Source: Cricetomys ansorgei (lineage: Eukaryota; Chordata; Mammalia; Rodentia; Nesomyidae). Taken from it: DNA of 64,000 nucleotides. Made by a program: the position numbers and the translations under genes. The stretch lies in NCBI GenBank assembly GCA_026225945.1, contig JAMJFZ010000289.1, positions 737,001 through 801,000 of the forward strand, given 5' to 3'. The notes under the pieces were generated by a model. The model worked only from the letters and a program-made list of their open reading frames with translations, was not told where the DNA came from and searched no databases. Positions 55,597-64,000 of this stretch are shown one piece after another. The stretch's first letter is position 1. Each line of letters begins with the position of its first letter.

Positions 55597-55800
55597 GGCA
55601 GGCAAGATGGCTCAGTAGGTGAGGGTGCTTGCTGCCAAGCCTGAAGTCCGGGTTCCACTCTCAAGACCCGCGAGGCTGAGCTCCATCCCCACGCTCCACA
55701 TGGTAGGAAGAAGGAACTGACCACCCAGGTTGTCCTTGGACCCCCACACATGCACCACGGCATCCACAGCTACACAAGGTAAATAAACAAACCCGATACT
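55597..55800 (+). mobile_element. B2/B3-type SINE
   Basis: GGCAAGATGGCTCAGTAGGT, GAGGGTGCTTGCTGCCAAGC and TGTCCTTGGACCCCCACACA give a well-preserved tRNA-like head and body. Confidence 0.93.
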
Positions 55801-55854
55801 TTCATTTAAAAAGAAAGTATGATACTTTGTTATTTGCATACGTCACAATTCATT

Positions 55855-56030
55855 TTCCTTACTTCAGCTGTTTATGTCATTCGTATTTTTTGTTTTAATA
55901 AATGAATAATGTCCTCGTGGTAACAATATCTGTAAACATTGTTTATACATTTTTGTCCTTTTTTTTTTTATATATAGTGGTATAGGACAGGATCCTTGAA
56001 GTGACATTGCTAGATCATATGATTTCAGAA
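55855..56030 (-). mobile_element. Probable ancient L1 3' fragment, antisense
   Basis: TGGTATAGGACAGGATCCTT then GTGACATTGCTAGATCATAT resembles the antisense L1 segment that follows the T-rich part. Weak. Confidence 0.5.
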
Positions 56031-58429
56031 ATCTGTAGTCAGTGCCAGGGTCAAGGGTCTCCCTGAGGGGTTTCTGGTTTGCCTTTGTCTCTCAGGACAG
56101 CCATATATCTGTTATCTCCCCACACAGGACTGGAACTGTCAGTGCATTCTGCTAAGGGCTGTGGTTTTCAGAAATTAGTAAGAGAATTTTGTAAAACAAC
56201 AACAACCAAACAAAACAAAAAGCAGAGAAGCAGAATTTAAAGTCAGCCAGTAAGCAGGGGTCATCCCAATGCCAGATACGGTGACAGACAGCATCCCGTC
56301 AGACACTTGCTGTCCTGTCTTCTCTGATCACTCATGAAAGCCCCTCGCCTCAGGTTTCTTCCCTTGGTTTGGCTGACTGATGAGTCATTGCTTACTCATG
56401 GAATCTCTTGAAAACAAAACAAAAAAACTTATTGTGCCTCAGTTTATCTCTTTAGCGTACACAAAACTGAACATGCTAAATGCTTAAGAAATATGTGTTT
56501 AAAATTTATTTATGCAACTAACAGTACCTCCAAAAGCAATAATTGTATTGTATTTCATTTATTAAATAAAATAATGTGTGTGTGCGTGGTTGCACGTAGT
56601 AAGTATCCCTTCATGTAAATCGGGAGAATATTGCCCATGTTCAGAAAGTCAGTTTTCTGGGAGGTTGTCTGTTGTCCTGGGACTAGAATTCACGGCCTTA
56701 GTGACTGTACTTCCTAAGGATCTGAAGGGAAGGTCTGCTTGCCAGATGACAGATCCCAGATGCTTGACTGCTTTCCTGCACGTGCTCAGAGGTCACCAAA
56801 GAGCAGCTCTTGCCTCTTAGAGCTGGAGCTAAGACAGAGACCAAGGGATCATTGTTTCCATTCTGAAACAACAAGTTCACCAGTTATGCTGCAAAACCAG
56901 TACTTAGACGTTTGGAATGCTGTGGTGGTTTCAAGTTTCTTTAAATCAACTCTTCCTCTATTGCAAAGCTCTCTAGCACAATAACCACCCAGGAGACCAG
57001 TAGTACTTGTTTAAGGGGTTGTAAGGCAACGTCTTCTTCCCTAGCTCTAGTTCCTCATTGTAAAGCTAGATCAGTAGTTGTAAAAGTGCTAGTATTGTAA
57101 AATTTCAAAGAATGGCTATTGAAAATTTAAGGTTTTTTTTTTTTTAAGGGGGTTGTCTATTTATCTGTCCAGGAAGCAGTCACCATAAAATATTCTCTGT
57201 CTTAACAGAGAGCAGATGCTACGCTCCCCCAAAACATACTCAGGAAGCGTCAGCCTGTGGGGCAGACTCTGCCATAAATGTCTGTGATGTTTATTCAGAC
57301 AAGATTTATGTTACAGTGAAATTAAGCCTAATTTTAAAGCACTCACCATTTAATCAGTATTTATGCATACTAGTAAATAACCTGAAGTTTCTAATATGGA
57401 ATGGGAGACTCAGTGTCATTTCCAAAGATTTCTAGGCAGAGATCAGGCATGGCTTAAAGTAAAAGAAATTCCAACCTTCTTTGGAGGGTACCCTGAAGTA
57501 CCATCGCCACTCAACTTTTCTAAGGTCAATTTTCTTTTCTGTAAATGTTAGAAAATTGATGTCCTTTCTGTATACCTTAGAGGTCTGAGAATCCAATTAA
57601 TTCACGGATGCAAATATGAAACCACGACCCGTGACACACGTGTGAAGATACAATAAATATGTGCTCAATATTCTCTGATGAAAAGTAAAAAGTCCTCCTT
57701 CGAGTCCTGGTCTCTGCACACATTATTTTTGGTTTTGTTCTGTCTTTACTTGTACAGTTACGACTAAATACAGGCTGTTGATCCAGAAGTAGTTGATGAC
57801 ATAGGAGTAAACGATCCTCAAGATACTTCCTTGTACCAACGAGTCCTTGAACACGTTGACCTCAGGGTTGCTCCTCTCCCTACACAATTATTCAAGTCTC
57901 TAAAGACCTTCTGTGTATTCAGCTTTGTCCTTGCATAGTTGCTATGTTAGAAAACAAGTAAATATTTAAAGTATGTGTTCATTTCAAAGGAACAACACAT
58001 TGATTGCTTGCAGATATGAATGTTTTAATGAACAATAAGTTTTTGAATGAAACTATTAAAAGTGGCATTTTACATTTCTGCCAATCTCTTTAATGTTTGA
58101 CTTAATTAGAAACAGCTGGATCTTCACATCTGCTCCTGCATTCAATCTCTCATGGTATCACATGTCACATAGACTCTGAAAATCACATTCTATACTCCTG
58201 AGAGAATGAGAATGAACAAGGGTGAGAATATCTTAGTTTTAAAATGAATAACATTGCCCTGGTGGACCCCTGAATGCCTTGGAGGACCCTGGGTGTGTGA
58301 CACTGTGACAAATCTACAGAATTAGAGTCAGACTAAGCTGGGTTGAACTTGGAAGTATTTGTTTTTTAAATCCTCTTTCAAAAAGTTGAAGCCAAAACTT
58401 ATCACTAGCTCATGACAAAGCAGTTTTTG
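56031..58429. other. Long single-copy stretch with two candidate conserved segments
   Basis: 57275-57425 and 57945-58125 are repeat-free, AT-rich and full of TTAATT, AATTAA and ATGCAT-type words. T run at 57131-57144. No gene recognised. Confidence 0.4.
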
Positions 58430-58945
58430 TACTGAAAATACACCCAGCAGAAATTAGTAGATAAAGCTAAAAAAATGTTCATGATAAGTTTATTCACCAT
58501 AGCTACAAACTGGAGAAACTCAGATGTCCATCAACAGAAAATACATAATAAACTATTGAATATTCATACAGTAATATTCTACACAGAGATAAGAAACTAC
58601 CTGTACGTGAGAAACATGGATGACTTTCACAGATCTTATGTTACTTGAAAGAAGCCAGGTACAGGCGATGCCTACTGCATGATTGCATGTATGCAAAGTT
58701 CAAGACTGGACAAGAATAATCTATTGTGCTTGAAGCCAGAAGAGAGGTCAGCTCTGAGACTCTGTCTGCGGGTACCAACTAGACAAGGAAGTGAGGAGAC
58801 CTTCTGGGCTGCCGACGCTGTCCCTGATCTTGACCTAAACAGTGGTTACGTGAGTACAGAGCAGTATGTAAATTCATCAGTCTCTGCACTTGAGATTAGC
58901 GTGCATTTGCCGTATACACGATGCATCTCAAATTATGCATTTAGA
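58430..58945 (+). mobile_element. Ancient L1 3' end
   Basis: TTCACCATAGCTACAAACTG, CAGATGTCCATCAACAGAAA, TTACTTGAAAGAAGCCAGG, GGACAAGAATAATCTATTG, AACAGTGGTTACGTGAGT and CACTTGAGATTAGCGTGC follow the sense order through to the 3' untranslated part of very old L1s. Confidence 0.85.
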
Positions 58946-59968
58946 AACCCCACGGGGTGTTTTAGACTTGCAGCATGTAGGAGGTTCTGCTCCACAGAAT
59001 TTCAAGTGCCCCATTTCTCTCCTAAAGAATATGACCACTGTTGATAATTTACGGTTATAATGTGTTTTTTCTGCCACATCTATGATGACTTTACACACAT
59101 TGACTAATCTAATAGCATTTTATGCTCATTTCAGAGGTTACAAAGGACTGTTTAGTCATATTGTTCTATTTTCAATTCATGTCAAGTCCCGGGAGATGTA
59201 CAAAGGAATAACCCCATTGTATAAACCAGGGAATCGAGTTTCTGAAAGATAGAAACAATTTGCGAATGCCAACATTTTACCTCAATCCCAGGCCCTTGGT
59301 CTGTGCCATTGCTGCTGCTATGTGTGGCTAAGCTGCTCAATCTATTGACCTTCTCATAGGCTCTTTAACTATGAGCAAATGGTATTTTATGTTGAAACGT
59401 AAGAATGAGAATCAACATGAGAGGCCAAACATGAGAATCAGCCTCAGAGGGCTTGTTAGATCCAGGTTGAAGTACACAGTTGCCCTGTGGCTCAGCAGAT
59501 TAGAGCACTAGTGGTCTTGAACCCATAGAAGGCTCCTTGACATCATTCCAGATAGGAATGCCAAGGTTGGACAGCTGCTCTCCCTGTCTTATCACCGGAA
59601 ATCGAAATTCATGGAGGACATTGCAAAGGTATCTTACAGTAATATCAGCTCACTGGGATCCTGCCTCAGATAAAAGGACCAGAATTTTATATTTCAATTC
59701 TGTCATCAGTTCTGAGAATATGAGCATATTTCCGGGATTTGAATTTCCCTTCATGGACCCACATGACCGGTTCATTGCTAATGGCCCCTGAGATTTTGGA
59801 CACAGTTGAAAATAAGCTTCAAAGGCAGTCCCTTGACATATAGGTGTGTCATTGACTTTCCTGTGTGCAATGAAACCAATAACTGAAGTGTTTTATAAAT
59901 ATCGAACAGGTCAATATCAATGGAGTAGCATTGGAAATGAAAACAGAAATGGAAAACTTTGTATCTAT
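58946..59968. other. Mostly unassigned DNA with a MIR fragment
   Basis: A weak tRNA-like SINE fragment may lie at 59478-59530 (GTGGCTCAGCAGATTAGAGC). No gene. Confidence 0.35.
59200..59295 (+). mobile_element. MIR fragment
   Basis: AATAACCCCATTGTATAAAC, then CAGGGAATCGAGTTTCTGAA follows the MIR core with heavy divergence. Confidence 0.55.
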
Positions 59969-60095
59969 TATTTGCAGCAAGCATCGTTATGTACACTATT
60001 TGCAACAAACATCATTATGTACACTGTTTTCAATAAGCGTCATCATGTATACTGTTTGCAATAAGCGTTATCATGTAAACTATTTGTAACAAGCG
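59969..60095 (+). repeat. 28-bp minisatellite, 4.5 copies
   Basis: Units start at 59969, 59997, 60025, 60053 and 60081, exactly 28 bp apart, each of the form T-(A/G)-TTTGCAACAAGC-ATC-TATGTACAC with a few substitutions. The fifth copy is partial. Confidence 0.95.
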
Positions 60096-60227
60096 GTTTG
60101 AGCAAGCGCCACCCGAGACAGGGCATATGGGAGTCCATCAGACCACTTACACCCTTGGTGTGTCATGCACTGAGTCAGCAACATTGATCGTTGGATGCTG
60201 TGGCTCACACATCTAAAATGCCAAGCA

Positions 60228-60340
60228 AGGAGCCAGGTGTGGTGATGTATACCTGTAATCCCAGTACTTGGGAGGGTGGCAGGATCAAATGTTTGAGGGC
60301 AGCTTGGGATTCCATCTAAAAATGTAAGTAAATATATAAA
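60228..60340 (+). mobile_element. B1-related SINE, partial
   Basis: GAGCCAGGTGTGGTGATGTA, TACCTGTAATCCCAGTACTT and GGCAGGATCAAATGTTTGAG. The 3' part is short. Confidence 0.85.
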
Positions 60341-61484
60341 TCAAATCCCAAGTAAGCGCCAAAAAGAACCAATACTTAACAAAACATTTGATATTCTACT
60401 AACAATAGCGAGAAATCAATTTTAGAAGTTTGGCTATTTAAGACTATGAAAGCACAGGGCAAACTCTGATTTGTTTGAAGATACTATAACAGAATTTGGG
60501 AGAAATAAGTTTGAAAGGAAAACATGGGCTAGACCAGTAATAAAACCTTACTCCATACACCATGGCAGTGGGCATTTTTTAAAAAATAAAAAATTAGAAC
60601 GATACTCTTCTAATGTGGCATAGAAAAATATACCTCATAGAGTTAATTTTTGTCTTGAAATTTTAGGGAGATGAAGTTTTCTGGATCCAGTCCTGTCTTC
60701 TAGATCCTTAGCAAAATCCCATGGGTAATCATAGTTGATGAAGAAAGGTTCACAGCTTATTTTAGTCCAAACAGCTGCCAGTGATATATAGCCTAATATC
60801 CCACTGGACTCAAGTCTAAGAATTCTAAAGAGCTTCTGTTCCCTTCCTCACAAACGGATGACTCGTGATTGGATATTGTGGTGTCGGCACAGTGAGCCCA
60901 TCGCCAACACAGACTGAAATGCCCTGGAGGCACTAGAATAAGGGAAACAGAAGGTGTCAGGTGATCTCCATCATTTCTCAGTGACAGTATTTGTTAGAGG
61001 AGGAAATTGGATGCTAAGAAAATGCTGACTTGGTTGTCATTTTCATGTCTGTAAAACTCCAGAAAGAAAAGATGAAGCTCCTCAGAGAATAGTGGGCGAG
61101 TGTGTAGAAAGATACAGATACGGTACCTTATGGGAGACTGAGACTGATAGAGTGAGTGTTTATCAGGACCGAGAGAGAAGAGCGAGCAATCCTGAGAATT
61201 ACAAAGGAAGCCTCTGGAAGGATGGTTGGCTGCAGCCACAGCCAGTGTTGTGCGCCATTGGAGATAGTTGAAGAATATAGGAACCTGACACATTACATCA
61301 AAATCGTCATCATCATAAAAATCACACATCAAAAACATCATCATAAGCCAGAGACATGGATCTTTCTCTGTGTAGAGTGGTCTGCACAATGCAGAAGTAG
61401 TCATTGGCTTATAGCCTCTAGTGGCTTTCTTGTGCCAACAGGGCAAAGATGAGAAGCTCTGTGACAAGTCATCGAAGACCATCT
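60341..61484. other. Unassigned DNA
   Basis: A 162-codon minus frame at 60994-61482 shows no recognisable domain. No repeats named. Confidence 0.35.
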
Positions 61485-61607
61485 ATGTGGTGGTTTGAGT
61501 GAGAATGTCCTCCATAGGCTCAAGTATTTGAATAATTGGTCCCTAGTTGGTGGAGCCCTTTGGGTTTAGGAGGTGTGGCCTTGCGGGAAGGGTTTGTCAC
61601 TGGGATC
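61485..61607 (+). mobile_element. MaLR-type LTR, 5' fragment
   Basis: TGTGGTGGTTTGAGTGAGAA, CAAGTATTTGAATAATTGG, TAGGAGGTGTGGCCTTGCGG. The 3' two thirds are missing where the L1 begins. Confidence 0.85.
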
Positions 61608-61919
61608 TGGTCTCCTGCAAATGACATATCTGCGTTCTTCTTTATGTCTGAAAAAGAATTCCATGGTGTACACACACTACAATTCCCTTACCCATTCTTC
61701 TGTTGTTGGACACTTAGGTTGGTTCCATAATGGCTGTTGTGAACAGAGCTACAGTAAATGTTGACAGGCAAGTATGATTGGATCTGCCGACTCGAGTCTT
61801 TTGGGTACATACTCAGGAATGGCACAGCTGGATAGTTGGGTCACATGGGAGATCTATTGTTAGTTTTTGTGTAGAACCTCCATACTGATTTCCATATAGG
61901 CTGAACTGCTTTGCATTCC
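61608..61919 (-). mobile_element. L1 ORF2 3' region, antisense, left part (interrupted)
   Basis: CTGAAAAAGAATTCCATGG, TGGACACTTAGGTTGGTTCC, GGTCACATGGGAGATCTATT and AACCTCCATACTGATTTCC are antisense L1 landmarks. The sequence CATTCC at 61914-61919 is duplicated across the following LTR. Confidence 0.9.
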
Positions 61920-62309
61920 TGTGGGTTTTCTCTCTCTCTGCTCTCACCTTCTTCACGCTGGCCTAGCGGGAAAGGAGGTCGGGGGAGGAAGGATGTGGGT
62001 TCCGACCACTGGGACTGATCCAAGTAGAGAACCGAAAGAGACACAATGAATGAAGGCTCTGGACTCTCCATTCTGGTGGAATTGGAGGTCATTTATTTAG
62101 GGGTGGGCCGGGAAATTTATAGGTAGGAGGTGCCTAGGCTCCCATCCTTGGCGCATGGTTTTCATGTAGGCGGGCAGCGGAGGTGTTGGGGCTAATACTC
62201 TTAGTATGGATCGCATGTAGACAGACAGCAGGGGGCAGGGCCTGGTCTCTCCTGCCCTGGGGGGGCAGGGTCCCTAGCGCCTTCGACTCCAGCTGGATTC
62301 AGCACCGCA
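61920..62309 (-). mobile_element. Solo LTR, class II (ERVK)-like, with perfect 6-bp target duplication
   Basis: Begins TGTGGGTTTTCTCTCTC and ends TCAGCACCGCA (TG...CA), 390 bp. CATTCC flanks it at 61914-61919 and 62310-62315, and removing it restores an uninterrupted L1 order. A 6-bp duplication is the class II/ERVK signature. On the minus strand it has CTATAAATTT (near 62116) and AATAAA (near 62096) as candidate promoter and poly(A) signals. No internal genes. Orientation is inferred from these signals. Confidence 0.85.
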
Positions 62310-62540
62310 CATTCCCACCGGCCCGTGAGCGCTCCCTTTTGTCTGCATTCTCACCAGCAATTGTCTTTGTTTCCTTGATGTCTGCTAGTCTGGCTGGGGT
62401 AAAAAGAACCTCAGTTTAGTTTTAATTTACATTTTTTTTTTCTGATGGCTAATGAGGTTAACATTTTAAATATGTTTATTAGTCATTTGGCACTGTCTGC
62501 TCCTTTTATTAGTCCGTTTGTTGGATGAGCTGTTTTGGGT
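62310..62540 (-). mobile_element. L1 ORF2 3' region, antisense, right part
   Basis: CATTCCCACCGG, GCATTCTCACCAGCAATTGT, GATGGCTAATGAGGTTAACA and CCTTTTATTAGTCCGTTTGT continue the element from 61919. Confidence 0.85.
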
Positions 62541-62604
62541 TATAGTGGGTAGTTTTTAAATTAAAAATTAATTTTTTATTTTTTAAGTTGTTGGGGGGAG
62601 AGGC

Positions 62605-62705
62605 TGGGGGAGGAGCAAGTGCGCGTGAGTGCAGTTCCCATGGTGGCCAGAAGGGGCTTGGGTACCAGATCTCTTGGACCACAGGCTTAACCACCAAGCT
62701 ACCCC
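62605..62705 (-). mobile_element. B2-family SINE fragment, antisense
   Basis: GTGCGCGTGAGTGCAGTTCC, GGTGGCCAGAAGGGGCTTGG, then a degenerate TTAACCACCAAGCTACCCC head. The centre is deleted. Confidence 0.65.
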
Positions 62706-63394
62706 TGTTCTTTTCTAACCTGCTCTGAATCTTACCTCAATTCTGGCCCAGATTATAAGATTCTTGAGAGCAGGCAGTGGTCTCAATCGTCCCTGCTGCT
62801 CCAGCTATCAGCAGTCTCTGACTTAAGGCTCATTAGCCCCTAGGGAGGCGGTCAGCTCATTCCTGTTCTTGGGGAGGCGGGGGAGGGGAGGCGGGGGAGG
62901 GGGGGCTGGGGGCGGGGCAGCCAGTGTCTGACTTCAATAAATCCAAGACTTTGTCAGGAGACTTATGCAATGCACGTCTAAGATACAAAAGGCATCTTTT
63001 GTTTGTAGTTATGTTTTACGGTGATTTGGTAAGATCTAAGCTGTGGTGAGTTTTCTTTTTCATTGCTAGGGAACAAATCTGAGACTGCTTGTGAGAGGCA
63101 TTGTCTATCGACAGAACTCTTATTGAGAAGTTTGCGTAGAGCCACACGTAGAAAGTACAGAGAGCAAGCATGCAGACTCCCCACTTCATGAGCTACGCTA
63201 TGAGACATGAGGTATGCTGAGAAAAACAGCAGAGCTCCTGGGCGTAAGCTCTGGAAAGACCTTCCATGCGGCATGAACGTGGTTAAGATGAAGGACACCT
63301 TCACTTCATGTTGCCTTTGGTACATTTTTCTGTAAAAATGGAGATAAAAAATAATTCCTGATGAGATTTTTTTTTTTTATTTCTAAATAAAATC
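62706..63394. other. Unassigned DNA with a G-rich tract
   Basis: Apart from the G tract (62871-62917), nothing is recognised. A 115-codon minus frame at 62978-63325 has no known domain. Confidence 0.35.
62871..62917 (+). other. Strong G-quadruplex candidate
   Basis: Nearly 47 bases of G runs (GGGG, GGGGG, GGGG, GGGGG, GGGGGGG, GGGGG, GGGG) separated by loops of at most four bases. Several overlapping quadruplexes are possible. Confidence 0.9.
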
Positions 63395-63700
63395 AGCCCA
63401 GTGCTAGCATTTTAAGCTCTGTTAATTACTAATGAGAAAGATTGACAGCCTGTTTGACTTGCAGTTATGATGGCATGTATGTATGTGTCTTCTCTGCTTT
63501 GCTATTCATTTTCTCAGCTTTTTCTCCCCTTCCAGTGTCAATTCCATAATGTCCATTTACTAAAAACTCTATCATGTACGACATTAATATGCAGAATTAT
63601 TTTTCTAGGAGTCGGTTGTTACAGGTATATGTTCGCACCATGGGCTTTTGCAAGTTGATAAACTTGCAAGCTAATAAACTTACTGAAATCCTTTAGCAGA
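63395..63700. other. Single-copy DNA, candidate conserved element with a small hairpin
   Basis: Repeat-free, with TGTTAATTACTAATGAG (63420) and several AT-hook/homeodomain-like words. GCAAGTT and AACTTGC form a 7-bp stem with a 4-nt loop near 63650-63667. No coding potential. Confidence 0.35.
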
Positions 63701-64000
63701 TCAATCAGTGATTTTTAAAATATTTTATTTACATCAACACTCAGATATCTCAGAAACAATAAATAGTTTATTTTTTTCCTTGCTTCCCTCAGGCACCATT
63801 TTTTTTTTCTTATGCTGTTTAGGTTCTTCTAGCCTAAGTTGAGCTGTAGAAGCTGTAACAATATGTTCTTGATGAGGTATAAAAATGCTCCTTGTATTCT
63901 TGGTTGGTTTATGGTTTTCTGGGCTATGTTGGCTTTCAATCGAATAGGCGTTGATTTTTGTTGCATTTCTCTTTTCATTTATTAATGTGTTAGCATTCTG
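63701..64000. other. Unassigned AT-rich DNA
   Basis: T-rich runs at 63770-63779 and 63799-63809. No repeat named and no gene. The window ends inside this stretch. Confidence 0.3.

Noticed and set aside
59969..60095. CRISPR-like repeat array
   Set aside because: Direct 28-bp tandem units without unique spacers, in a mammalian genome. It is a minisatellite.
60994..61482. 162-codon minus frame
   Set aside because: No recognisable domain; composition looks like random translation.

Overview
The window looks like nuclear DNA of a muroid rodent (mouse/rat/hamster/vole-like). It carries B1, B2, B3, ID and B4/RSINE1-type SINEs together, plus rodent MaLR-like LTRs, L1 fragments that range from rodent-type to very old, and older mammal-wide MIR and L2-like pieces. 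The species cannot be fixed from the sequence alone. No intact protein-coding gene, rRNA, tRNA or CRISPR array could be supported. The long open frames on either strand are mostly by-products of CA/GT arrays, or run across SINE and LTR boundaries. The window reads as intergenic DNA or the inside of a very large intron.

Layout. 1-12 kb: mostly single-copy DNA, a B2 with a long microsatellite tail, an old antisense L1 split by AT and TATC arrays, two LTRs with visible target-site duplications (5.7-6.1 kb and 7.1-7.4 kb), and several SINEs. 12-20 kb: an L1 3' fragment, a clean MaLR-type solo LTR, then a large ancient minus-strand L1 (16.8-18.3 kb) interrupted by younger insertions, followed by a decayed betaretrovirus-like envelope fragment (18.5-18.9 kb) and a possible LTR. 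20-31 kb: simple repeats, a perfect 39-bp tandem duplication, a 545-bp patterned CA array grown from a B2 tail, an LTR inserted into another LTR (25.5-26.2 kb), an ancient L1 and a good MIR. 31-44 kb: SINEs, MIR/L2-like relics, an old repeat split by a MaLR-like LTR (35.6-36.5 kb), a possible poly(A)-tailed retrocopy (37.2-37.4 kb) and a 530-bp GT array containing a perfect 74-bp duplication. 44-64 kb: long single-copy stretches that look like conserved non-coding DNA (49.0-49.4, 53.2-53.6, 57.3-58.1, 63.4-63.7 kb), an LTR inserted into an ancient L1 (51.8-52.5 kb), a 28-bp minisatellite (60.0 kb), a solo LTR with a perfect 6-bp duplication inside an L1 (61.6-62.5 kb) and two strong G-quadruplex candidates.

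There are no genes to assemble into a pathway. What the window records best is insertion history: direct repeats of 4, 5 and 6 bp flank LTRs whose family traits fit class I, class III/MaLR and class II retroviruses respectively, and several insertions can be ordered in time because one lies inside another. All family names come from remembered consensus features, not from a database search.
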